Positions 8,593 through 16,394 of a stretch of 64,000 bases of DNA are shown here, one piece after another. The stretch covers positions 5,860,272 to 5,924,271 of the forward strand of contig CP073041.1 of NCBI GenBank assembly GCA_025370055.1, written 5' to 3'. The DNA is from Woronichinia naegeliana WA131. Lineage in GTDB: Bacteria > Cyanobacteriota > Cyanobacteriia > Cyanobacteriales > Microcystaceae. The notes below the pieces were generated by a model that saw nothing but the letters and a program-made list of their open reading frames with translations, ran no database searches and was not told the DNA's origin. Made by a program: the position numbers and the translations under genes. The number at the start of each line of letters is the position of its first letter. Position 1 is the first letter of the stretch.

Positions 8593-8952
8593 CTTACGCT
8601 TCCTTAGTTCTAGGGTCTGGGACTTGCCTTTGTCCGTTTTCGCCTCGAATAATTGACTCTGCAAGGGAGCCAAGCTATTCAGAAACTTCCGAGTCCGTTC
8701 TAACAATATTTCTTTAACCCGCTTATGGTCAAGGAAACGAGGGATTTCAACATCCCCCAGTCTTGCTAGAATGTTGTCAGCAGCGTTGATGTCAGAGTGT
8801 AATACGACCCCATCATGTCCGATAAACCGCTCCCCCGAACGAGTCCCTGTGAGAGTCCCGAACCGAGAATCGAGTTGTGACGTATAGGCACTGTTAACAG
8901 CAACAATCGCGCAACCTACGCGAGTTGAAACCTGATTAAGAGCATCAGCGAC

Positions 8953-10554
8953 CTGACTTTTCCCGTTAAGTCCAAAATCCAGCAATGCAAACTTCTAGAG
9001 GCTTTATCTGGCAAGGGTTTGAGTAATGATTCTCTTGACAGGAAAAAAATATTCTGAAGCCATCATCCCGCTTATCGTTCAAATTTCAAAAACAAAGGAT
9101 GAAGGGAGTATGAGACTGTAAAATGGAGAAAATCTTAAAGGGCAGGTCAAAAAATGTTGGAATGGTGGACAAAAAACTTTGCCAGTTGTGAATTGGGAGA
9201 CGAGAGGCTAAACAATCGTGCCTTCTCGATTGGGAAAAAGTTAAGTGAGGGGTTTGGAAAAGCCTTATCAGAAGTGTTTAAGGGAGGAAACGAGTTAAAG
9301 AGGGCCTATGAATTTTTGGGAATCCGAAAACAGACTTTGTCAAGATAATAGAGCCGCACTGTGAAATGACAACTGCCGCCGTAGAAGAATATAAGATAAT
9401 GCTATCAGTCGGAGATACGACCTTCTTAGATTATCGCAATATCAAGGAAAAAAGGGAAGGGTATGGGCCGACTGGAAAAGGAGGGAATGGATTAATACTG
9501 CATAGTGCTTTAGCAATTGAGCCAGAAAAAGGACAAGTATTAGGTTTATTATGGCAAAAACTGTGGAATAGGGAGGTAAAAGAAAAGCCCCCAACAGATG
9601 AAACGGCGAAGCAGAAAAAAGAAAGACAGAAAGAACAAAGAAAAGCAGCTCGTCAAAGACCATTTGAGGAAAAAGAATCCTACAAATGGGTAGAGGCTCT
9701 AAACACCTGTGAGAAACAGGTAGAAAGTTCAACGAGGGTAATTCATGTATTTGACAGAGAAGGAGATGTTTCAGAAGTCTTTGACTCAGTGCGTCAACTC
9801 AAGCATACAGGAGTGCTGGTCAGAGCGTCTCATAATCGTAGTTTAGACAAAAATAGTGAACGACTTTGGCAACATTTGGAATCAGAACCGATTCGTTTTC
9901 ATCAAGAAATCGAGATTCCGAGTACAGGAAAAAGAAAAGCACGGAAGGTTAAGCTTGCCGTCCGATTTTGCTCAGTTAATCTACGAACTCCCTATCGTTT
10001 TGATAATCGTGACCCGTTGAATGTCTATGCTGTTTATGCGACAGAAATCGATTGTCCCGAAGGCGAAACTCCTTTATCTTGGATGCTTCTGACTACAGAA
10101 GTTGTTGAGACTATTGAGATGGCTGTCACTATTCTTCGTTGGTACACCTACCGATGGCGGGTTGAAGAATTTCATAAAGTCCTTAAGTCTGGTTGTCAGA
10201 GTGAGCGTTATCGACTTGCCTCTGATGGAATGAAAACTCTTTTGGGTTTTTTAAGTGTCATTGCTGTTGAACTTTTACACGTTACTTATCTTCATCGTAC
10301 CCAGCCCGATGCTCTCGCGATTGAAATTCTTAATCCTCTTCAACTTCAGGTGTTAAAAGCAGCCGCCTCTCAAAAACTTCCCCCTATTTTGACTGTTGCT
10401 TGGGCTGTCGAGTCTGTTGCTTTTCTTGGTGGTTATCTTGAACATCGTCGTAAAACTCCTCTCGGTATCCAAGTCCTTTGGCGCGGTTGGTTGAAGTTGC
10501 ATGACCTTTGCCAAGGCTGGCAGCTTGCAATCCGCACTTAACGGGAAAAGTCAG
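8953..10554 (+). mobile_element. IS4-family insertion sequence inside tnpB, 10-bp target duplication
   Basis: A perfect 19-bp inverted repeat, CTGACTTTTCCCGTTAAGT (8953-8971) and its inverse (10536-10554), bounds the element. CATCAGCGAC is duplicated at 8943-8952 and 10555-10564. Removing the element and one duplicate restores the tnpB frame exactly. Its transposase carries a frameshift. Confidence 0.92.
9154..10541 (+). pseudogene. IS4-family (Tn5-like) transposase, one frameshift
   Basis: The N-terminal part (9154 to about 9336) has WWTKNFASCELGDERLNNRA. The rest continues in another frame from about 9336 (FVKIIEPHCEMTTAAVEEY). Catalytic residues are visible: D in SVGDTTFLDY, D in HVFDREGDV, and E in WRVEEFHKVLKSG (the YREK-like signature). 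The shift lies in CAGACTTTGTC at 9331-9341 and is explained by loss of one base. There is no obvious slippery heptamer, so I take it as a disabling mutation. Reconstructed length is about 462 residues, normal for this group. The last codons run into the right inverted repeat. Confidence 0.8.
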
Positions 10555-10644
10555 CATCAGCGACCACGTCTTTACACCAAGAAGAAACGTTTCTTTTTAT
10601 GCGTTTTGTTCTTGGTTTTTTGTTGCGAATTTGCTCTGTTAAAT

Positions 10645-11822
10645 GGGTACATCCCGGATAAAGTAGTACATAGAATCTGGGGTAAAATGGAAAAAAACTG
10701 ATGAGCGAAAAAAGTATGTTACCGATTCCCCCAGAAGAAAAAGCACTGTTAAAACAGCATCTCACCGAATCAGCCCGTATCCTGCGCAAATATACGGAAC
10801 CAGAGAAACAGAAGGACTTTGGAAGCATCGAAGTAGAAGTCAGAACCCAGATGTTAGAAATTGTGGGGCCAACAATGGGGGAGTTTTTTTTTCAGAAGGG
10901 GGAAAAAAACGGTCTGGAAACAAGCGAAAAATCAAAACCCTAGTCGGAGAAGTGGAAATAAGCCAAAAACAAGCCAGAAAACTAAAGGTGTCGCCAAAAA
11001 TCGTCTTAAGTCCAGGTTTAGAGAAATGCTGTCTAAGAGCCAGTGCGAAAACATCCTACCAACAAGCAGAAGAAGATATAGAGGAGTTGATGGGGATAAA
11101 AGTAGGACATAGCAGTTTACATCGCTTGGTAGAACGGACAGAACTGCCCTTAGCTCAAGCTCAGTCAGAGAGTGCGGGGGTCAGTATAGATGGGGGAAAG
11201 ATTTGTCTGCGGGGCGAGGAGAAGGAAGGGGGACAGTGGCGAGATTATAAACTGGTGAGTCTTCATGGCAATGTCTGTGAAGCCTTTTTCCAAGACCCAG
11301 AGGGCTTAAAGAATTGGAGCAATGTTCAACCTTTGTCCCCAATAGTGACCTTTTTGGGAGATGGTCATCCCGCAATCTGGAATGCGGTAGAGAGTTTCGC
11401 CACTCAATCGTGGCTGATACGACGAGAGGTGTTGGATTGGTATCATCTCAAGGAGAATCTGTTCAAAGTGGGTGGCTCTCTCAAACGGCTAGAAGCAGTG
11501 GAGCATTTACTGTGGCGGGGTTTTGTGAACAAGGCAATAGATGCGTTTGATGGAGTCAAAAGCAAGAGGGCAAAGAATTTTCAAGCCTATTTGACGAAGC
11601 ATTATCAGCGTATCCCTGATTACCAATACTATCAACAGCTTGGTATTGTGATTGGTTCTGGTGATGTGGAGTCTAAGATTAAACAGGTGGGAGCTAGGGT
11701 TAAATTGTCGGGAGCACGTTGGCATCTTCATAATGTTTCTCGTATTCTTCGGCTACGATGTGCTTATCTCAATCACTCTCCTCTTTTGAGTGTCAATGTA
11801 TTATCTTAAGTGGGATGCACCC
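10645..11822 (+). mobile_element. ISKra4-family insertion sequence inside tnpB, 9-bp target duplication
   Basis: Ends GGGTACATCCC (10645) and the inverse of GGGTGCATCCC (at 11822) form an imperfect inverted repeat. CTGTTAAAT is duplicated at 10636-10644 and 11823-11831. Removal restores the tnpB frame. These ends differ from the GGGTGCGACC group, so it is a distinct ISKra4 lineage. Confidence 0.9.
10701..11809 (+). pseudogene. ISKra4-family transposase, frames joined at a T9 tract
   Basis: The first frame (10701 to about 10890) encodes MSEKSMLPIPPEEKALLKQH and onward to VGPTMGEFF. The second frame continues FSEGGKKRSGNKRKIKTLVG and then the catalytic part: D in SIDGGKICL, D in GDGHPAIWNA, E in GSGDVESKIKQ. 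The switch is -1 at a run of nine T (10884-10892), with G5A7 following. It could be a homopolymer slip mutation or a site of programmed -1 frameshifting or transcriptional slippage; the sequence alone cannot decide. Otherwise the gene is complete. Confidence 0.75.
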
Positions 11823-12473
11823 CTGTTAAATCTTCAAAAGCTACCTTAATCGCATTTTGCATAAGTTGATGGGTAGCGGTAAACACAAGGGTTTTAATTT
11901 GTCCCTTGAAACGGGATTCTCGTTTATCCCATTTCTGTTTACCCAAGTTATTGCGATTAATTCTATCTGCTTTGGCAGTATCACCTTTTTGGATAGCTTT
12001 ATTAGCGACAGATTTTAGCTTGTTCCACTTAACCTGTTTAGCTGTACGATAGTCGGTTTCTTTTGTTTGTAAAGAACCAAAATCATTACCAATAAATCTA
12101 GCACCGTCATTAGAAGATGTGGCATAAACTTCTGTGTAGCCTCTATCACAACCAATGGTTAAACCGTCTATTTTAGGTTCTGCTTTTTGAATATCAGTTG
12201 TGTAATGGATTTCCCATCTATCAGCACGTTTAATCAAGCGCAACTGACAGGTAACTTCGTGAGGTAAGGTGGTCAGAACTTTTATGGTTTTTCCTTTTTC
12301 GAGTCCACCAAAACGAAGCCAAACGACTCCATTCTTGTCAGTCTGTGTATCAAAGGCTCTGAGGATAATTTGATTGTTAACCCTTGTATGACCACGATGC
12401 CAATATTTACGAACAAGAGAGCATAACTTAGGGTGATTAAGCCAATCACGACTTTCTAAGGTTAATTGTAATG

Positions 12474-12606
12474 TGTGCGACCTCTAATTAATAAAGGACG
12501 GTGTAATCAGGGTTGGGTTCTACAGGGAATCCATACTGATCAAGTTTTGCCCAAAATTGACTCCATCTTTCCTTCGTCAATACCAAAGCTCGTAGGCTCA
12601 AAATAA
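12474..12606 (-). mobile_element. Relic of an ISKra4 right end with transposase C-terminus
   Basis: On the minus strand this encodes IILSLRALVLTKERWSQFWA and KLDQYGFPVEP, nearly identical to the C-terminus at 180-290, and then the end GAGGTCGCACAC. It truncates the 5' end of tnpB. What lies at 12607-12703 is not recognised. Confidence 0.8.
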
Positions 12607-12703
12607 TTCTTGCTGTAAAATTTTCGTTGATTACATCTGACGCGAGCTCGAAAGCCCTATCGTACCGTTTCACAGGATAATCTATCAACGAATTATTTAC
12701 AGG

Positions 12704-12753
12704 TCCTATTTTCTTGACTTTCTAGACATTCCTATTTTCTTGACTTTCTAGAC
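12704..12753. repeat. Two tandem copies of a 26-bp unit
   Basis: TCCTATTTTCTTGACTTTCT followed by AGAC occurs at 12704-12727 and again at 12730-12753. The second copy is the 3' limit of an IS630 transposase relic, so the repeat probably arose at its break point. Confidence 0.7.
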
Positions 12754-13127
12754 GTTGTTGAATAGATTGGAGAGCTAAATCATTCTTATCTTCAATCCAG
12801 TTGCCGATGATGATTAATTGAGAGGGAGAAACCTTTAATTTTTTGTGTCCTCCTTGGGGCTTGGGATTTATACTCTAAACGGCTAAGAAATTGACTTCTT
12901 GGAAAAAGGGCTAAAACCATCATCTGATAAAGATTTTAGGCATTTTCAAAAAGTTAAGCTCCAACCCGTTCAGAGTATAAGTCTCCTGTTTCACGCCATT
13001 GCTTCAATAGTTTTTGGACAAAGCTTTTAGCCACATTAAAGCATTTAGCGAGTTTTTCCTGAGAAATGTTCTCATTCTCATAGGTTTGAACTATCTTGTG
13101 TCTAAAGTCGAGGGAATAGGCTCTCAT
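12722..13127 (-). pseudogene. IS630-family transposase, N-terminal half, interrupted by a MITE
   Basis: From an ATG at 13127 the frame gives MRAYSLDFRHKIVQTYENEN, then the helix-turn-helix ISQEKLAKCFNVAKSFVQKL. After removal of the TA-flanked element at 12871-12977 it continues in frame as GDLNPKPQGGHKKLKVSPSQ and ends at a stop at 12722-12724. The catalytic half is missing. This is a different IS630 lineage from the intact gene at 3213-4256. Confidence 0.7.
12871..12977. mobile_element. ~107-bp MITE with TACTCT(A/G)AACGG ends and TA target duplication
   Basis: The inverted ends TACTCTAAACGG (12871) and the inverse of TACTCTGAACGG (to 12977) are flanked by TA on both sides, the signature of IS630/Tc1-type insertion. 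Excision in silico restores the reading frame of the IS630 relic it sits in. Confidence 0.7.
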
Positions 13128-13210
13128 TTTCAAGTTTTAGCTAAATTATTAATTTCATTTCTTTTACACCTCATTTTAATGAAAAATGCTATAACAGAAT
13201 CTCAAAATGC

Positions 13211-14456
13211 GGCTCTCCCCTTGTCTGTGTGTAATGTTATGTTACGAGTTAAAGCAAGCTAACAATTTAAGCCGTAGATGCTCAAAATTAGCAAATCCAT
13301 AACTTTTCCTTTTTATTAATTTAATTTTTGTATTCATCCCTTCCGTTAATCCATTAGTTGTATGGTTTTCAAAATAATTGCATATACCTGTCAAATGAGT
13401 TTTCAGCATACCCACACTTTTTTTATAGAGTAGGCTCGCTGTTCTCATCCATTTTTCAAATTTTCTCCTTGCACCATTTGTCGTTCTTGAATGCTCATAA
13501 ATATCTCTAATCTCTTCCTTCATTTCATACGCTATTCCTAAACAAGGATACATTTTCAATATCTCTTCTAACTCTTCTCTTTTTTCTTCTTTTAACTCTT
13601 CTTTATTTTTCCATAATAGGTATGTTAAACCCTTTTTATGGATATTCATTTTCTTTCTCAATTTATTCAATTCTTCATTTATATTTTTCATTACATGAAA
13701 TCTATCATAGACGATTTTAGCATTTACAAATAACTCCTTTATTGCTGACGTAAATCCCTCCCACATATCCACACTTACTTCCTTTACATTCTCTCTAACC
13801 CTTGCTGGCTGCACTTTTAGGGCTTCTATTATCTCTTCTTTTTTGTGTCCTTTTATTACTTCTAACAATTCCTTTTTATTTATATCTATCACTGTTGTAA
13901 TAAAGTCTTTTTTTCCTTTTCTATTACTAAATTCGTCTAAACTTATCTTTTCTGGTAATTCCCATTCCTTCTTTTCTGCCTGCTTTGCATACTCTTCAAA
14001 TATTGATTCCAATGTTCCCCAACTTATTTCTTCTTCTTGCCTTACCTCTTCTACATTTTTCTTTTTTACTTGCTCATAAATCTTTTCTTCATAACGAATT
14101 GTATAATGTTTTCTTAGCCGCATAAAGTCCAGTCTTTCTGTTATGTATTTCTGACATTTTTCACAATGGAACTGGCGGCGGGGCACTTCCAGATATACTT
14201 TCTTTCCCAATAGGGATAAATCCCGAACCAAATTATATTCTATTTGATTTATATCTTCCAATTCTTTATGACAATTTGGACATTCCATTACTTCGTTTTT
14301 CATTTTTAATTTTAAGAACAAAGCACCATCTATTTCTCGATAGTTTACGACTGTTACCTTTGGCAAACCTAGTAGCTCATCCAAGTTTATCCACATACTC
14401 CACCTCCTACTGTGATATTACTATTATACACTTTCCACACAGTTGGGGGAAGAGCC
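13211..14456 (-). mobile_element. ISL3-family insertion sequence, apparently complete
   Basis: Ends GGCTCTCCCCTTGTCTGTGT (13211) and the inverse of GGCTCTTCCCCCAACTGTGT (to 14456) form the inverted repeat. AAAATGC flanks both sides (13204-13210 and 14457-14463). ISL3 elements usually make 8-bp duplications; 7 bp are visible here. Confidence 0.88.
13242..14396 (-). CDS. ISL3-family transposase
   Basis: The 384-residue protein has the N-terminal zinc finger (CPNC near residue 39, HCEKC near 78). The catalytic core shows LDEFSNRKG (first D), VSVDMWEGFTSAIKE (second D, typical ISL3), YDRFHVMK, and GLTEGMNTKIKLIKRKSYGF (E). The length is in the family range and no frameshift is visible. The gene is A-rich and Lys/Glu-rich compared with its neighbours, as expected for a transferred element. 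Probably active. Confidence 0.9.
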   Translation of the reverse strand: MWINLDELLGLPKVTVVNYREIDGALFLKLKMKNEVMECPNCHKELEDINQIEYNLVRDLSLLGKKVYLEVPRRQFHCEKCQKYITERLDFMRLRKHYTIRYEEKIYEQVKKKNVEEVRQEEEISWGTLESIFEEYAKQAEKKEWELPEKISLDEFSNRKGKKDFITTVIDINKKELLEVIKGHKKEEIIEALKVQPARVRENVKEVSVDMWEGFTSAIKELFVNAKIVYDRFHVMKNINEELNKLRKKMNIHKKGLTYLLWKNKEELKEEKREELEEILKMYPCLGIAYEMKEEIRDIYEHSRTTNGARRKFEKWMRTASLLYKKSVGMLKTHLTGICNYFENHTTNGLTEGMNTKIKLIKRKSYGFANFEHLRLKLLACFNS

Positions 14457-14650
14457 AAAATGCTTTCAAGGAACAAATCGCAACTCAATTCGTCAGTATT
14501 TTTCAACGATTACTGCAAGATGTTCCATCCTCTCCAGAAATTTTTCGTCAAACTTCTTCACTGATGTTGAATAAATTATCTGAGTGTGCCTTAAACAGTC
14601 CTCAATATTAACCTTGGTGACTTGTCAACTATTTTATCTAATCTCAATTT

Positions 14651-15139
14651 ATGGCTCCCAAAATCCAAAGAATTAGCCTAGGGCTTTTAAGTTCTATTTT
14701 ATTACCGACGAATTTAGTGTTAGCTCAACAGCAATTCCCTGAACCTTTTGCCTACCCGACCAAAGGGCAAACCCCAGAACAACAACAACAGGATCATTTT
14801 GCTTGCTATAGTTGGGCAAAACAACAAACAGGGGTTGATCCTTCCCAATTGTCCACTGCTACCACTACTCAATCTTCCCAACAAGGTCAAGTGGTACAAG
14901 GAGCCGCAAAAGGTTCTCTCCTCGGTGTCGTTGGTGGGGCGATCGGCGGAAATGTGGGAGAAGGCGCAGCGATCGGTGCAGGCGTGGGAGCTTTAGCTGG
15001 ATTATTTCGGAAGCGGGAAGAACAACAGCAACAGGCTCAAGTTCAAGCCCAGACAACTAAAGCAGAACAACAACAATTGCAAACCTACTATAGTGCATGG
15101 ACAGCTTGTATGCAGGGACGCGGTTATACCGTTAATTAA
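14651..15139 (+). CDS. Secreted or envelope Gly-zipper protein
   Basis: The 162-residue protein has a signal peptide (LGLLSSILLPTNLVLAQ) and a Gln-rich N-terminal part with FACYSWAKQQTGVDP. A glycine-zipper stretch follows (GSLLGVVGGAIGGNVGEGAA, then IGAGVGALAGLF). A Gln-rich coiled region comes next, ending in AWTACMQGRGYTVN with the last conserved Cys. This arrangement is common in small cyanobacterial and proteobacterial YMGG/Gly-zipper envelope proteins. Two cysteines could form a disulfide in the periplasm. Specific function unknown. Confidence 0.8.
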   Translation: MAPKIQRISLGLLSSILLPTNLVLAQQQFPEPFAYPTKGQTPEQQQQDHFACYSWAKQQTGVDPSQLSTATTTQSSQQGQVVQGAAKGSLLGVVGGAIGGNVGEGAAIGAGVGALAGLFRKREEQQQQAQVQAQTTKAEQQQLQTYYSAWTACMQGRGYTVN

Positions 15140-15144
15140 TCATT

Positions 15145-15671
15145 ATGGAAGCTCTAAAACACGAACTCAAGAAAATTGGCTCTCTTAGTCTTTTTTTCTT
15201 TATTGGCTATGGGTATATTCTCATTCTGATGAAGCTTTTTCTGAAGGAGTTTTCGGTTGATGTCAGTATTTTTGCCAAGGTTGTGATTTATGCCTTTGCG
15301 GTTTTTGCAGGGCGAACGCATCTTATTTTTGAAAGGTAGGCTGGATAAGGGTTTCCGAGATCATGATTGATTTTTTATGAAACGCTGAAAGTTTTACCAG
15401 ATAAGGAGTCTAGAATTTAGATGCGTTTGCCATGGCGGTTTTTGTGTTGAGCTTGATTGAAAATCTTTTCCATGCTTATCACGAAGCGAAAGCCTTAGCT
15501 CCTGCCCTGACTTTATTCTTAGAAACACGCAGTTTTGATCGTTTCTTAGCCATTCTTCTCTGTGTTCCAACGGTATTTTTAATCCATAATATTTTCCATG
15601 AACTTGACTACTATTTAGGCAAAGGTAATCTCAGTAAATTTTTCTTTAAACCACCGCAATCAATTGAATAA
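15145..15671 (+). pseudogene. Small membrane protein gene split by an ISAs1-type MITE
   Basis: The 5' part (MEALKHELKKIGSLSLFFFI ... KVVIYAFAVF) and the 3' part (AVFVLSLIENLFHAYHEAKA ... YYLGKGNLSKFFF) join in frame as VIYAFAVFVLSLIENLF when the 127-bp insertion and one 10-bp duplicate are removed. The rebuilt protein of about 129 residues has three or four hydrophobic segments. I do not recognise a named family. It starts 6 bp after the Gly-zipper gene, so the two may have been co-transcribed. As it stands, the first part ends at 15339 after 64 codons. Confidence 0.75.
15308..15434. mobile_element. 127-bp MITE with ISAs1-type ends, 10-bp target duplication
   Basis: Ends CAGGGCGAACGCATCTTATT (15308) and the inverse of CATGGCAAACGCATCTAAAT (to 15434) are flanked by GCGGTTTTTG on both sides (15298-15307 and 15435-15444). 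The same end, AGGGCGAACGCATCTAAAAA, borders the ISAs1 relic at 31746-32015, which points to an ISAs1 transposase as the mobiliser. Confidence 0.88.
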
Positions 15672-15753
15672 ATAAGCTTTATGAGTGTCATAAATTGTGC
15701 TAACATTTTCTAAGTTTTATTCAGTTGTACGAAATCCAAACAATCTACCAATA

Positions 15754-16239
15754 ATGATGCTTAACATTTTTCAGAAAACTGCCCTAATCTCTGTTGCCAC
15801 TGCGATCGCTGTTCCCTTGTTTGGAGTTCATCCTGCTTTGTCTGAGCTTCCCAGCATTAATGACGGAATTATGTGTGTTGCCAAGGGAAAATCGGAGAAA
15901 GGAGGCAAGATCTATCTCTATACTTCTTTGATCGACAATTCATCAGTTAAACAGAAACAACCGGTGACCGTCACCATTAATGAATCCATGATTGATGTTA
16001 TCGAAGGGGAAGTAATGGTTATTAATAAGAAACAGCAAACTGTGACAATTGACGCATTTGGTGCGGCTATGCCTCCAGAAATGCAACCCGTTGGAGTGGC
16101 GACCACAACCTATCAGGGAGACTATACTTTTACTGGTAAAACACAAGCAGGTACGCCCGTCAGTTTTACTTTAGAAAAGAATTATCGTATTTTTAAAATC
16201 AAGCATGACAATCAAAGCTTTACTGGCTCCTGCCATTAA
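15754..16239 (+). CDS. Secreted hypothetical protein
   Basis: The protein (about 161 residues from the ATG at 15754) starts MMLNIFQKTALISVATAIAV and continues to a likely signal cleavage near HPALS. The upstream in-frame ATG (15697) would add 19 residues ahead of the signal peptide and is less likely. The mature part is rich in Thr/Val/Lys with two cysteines (IMCVAKGK and the C-terminal GSCH), suggesting a beta-rich periplasmic protein with a disulfide. No family recognised. Confidence 0.7.
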   Translation: MMLNIFQKTALISVATAIAVPLFGVHPALSELPSINDGIMCVAKGKSEKGGKIYLYTSLIDNSSVKQKQPVTVTINESMIDVIEGEVMVINKKQQTVTIDAFGAAMPPEMQPVGVATTTYQGDYTFTGKTQAGTPVSFTLEKNYRIFKIKHDNQSFTGSCH

Positions 16240-16394
16240 ATAGACTGATTAAGTCATGGGGACAGCCACAAGGTATCGTCCCCACAATTTAGGACAATTA
16301 AGCTTGAATGAACATTAAAAACCGCATACGTTTTTCTCTGAATTTCTTTAGTGGTTATCTCTGCCACTTTACCACGATTACTCAATTCGATTTA

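Larger units (their letters stand above)
8423..12475 (-). pseudogene. tnpB: tnpB (IS200/IS605-type RuvC nuclease) split by three insertions
   Basis: Four minus-strand pieces (12475-11823, 10644-10555, 8952-8593, 8470-8423) join into one frame of about 374 codons once the three elements and one copy of each target duplication are removed. RuvC-like acidic residues are present: D in LTIGCDRGY, E in VAFEDLT, D in DINAADN. The join VAFEDLT-EQIRNKKPRTKR and NVSSWCKDVVADA-LNQVSTR are smooth. The region between the second and third catalytic residues, normally a Cys4 zinc ribbon, has no cysteines (AYTSQLDSRFGTLTGTRSGE). The N-terminus (~40-60 residues) is cut at 12475 by an ISKra4 relic. TnpB is an RNA-guided DNA nuclease; this copy is dead. 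Confidence 0.85.
13179..14611 (+). pseudogene. Small hypothetical gene disrupted by an ISL3 element
   Basis: An ATG at 13179 starts MKNAITESQN. After removing the ISL3 element (13211-14456) and one 7-bp duplicate, the frame continues AFKEQIATQFVSIFQRLLQD and ends SECALNSPQY at 14611, giving 59 residues in total. The exact frame continuity supports a former gene. No family was recognised; the predicted product is mostly helical. The start is uncertain because the upstream frame is also open for some distance. Confidence 0.5.

Noticed and set aside
16255-16283. TGGGGAC...GTCCCCA inverted pair as a terminator
   Set aside because: The loop is long (about 14 nt) and no T run follows, so termination is not supported.
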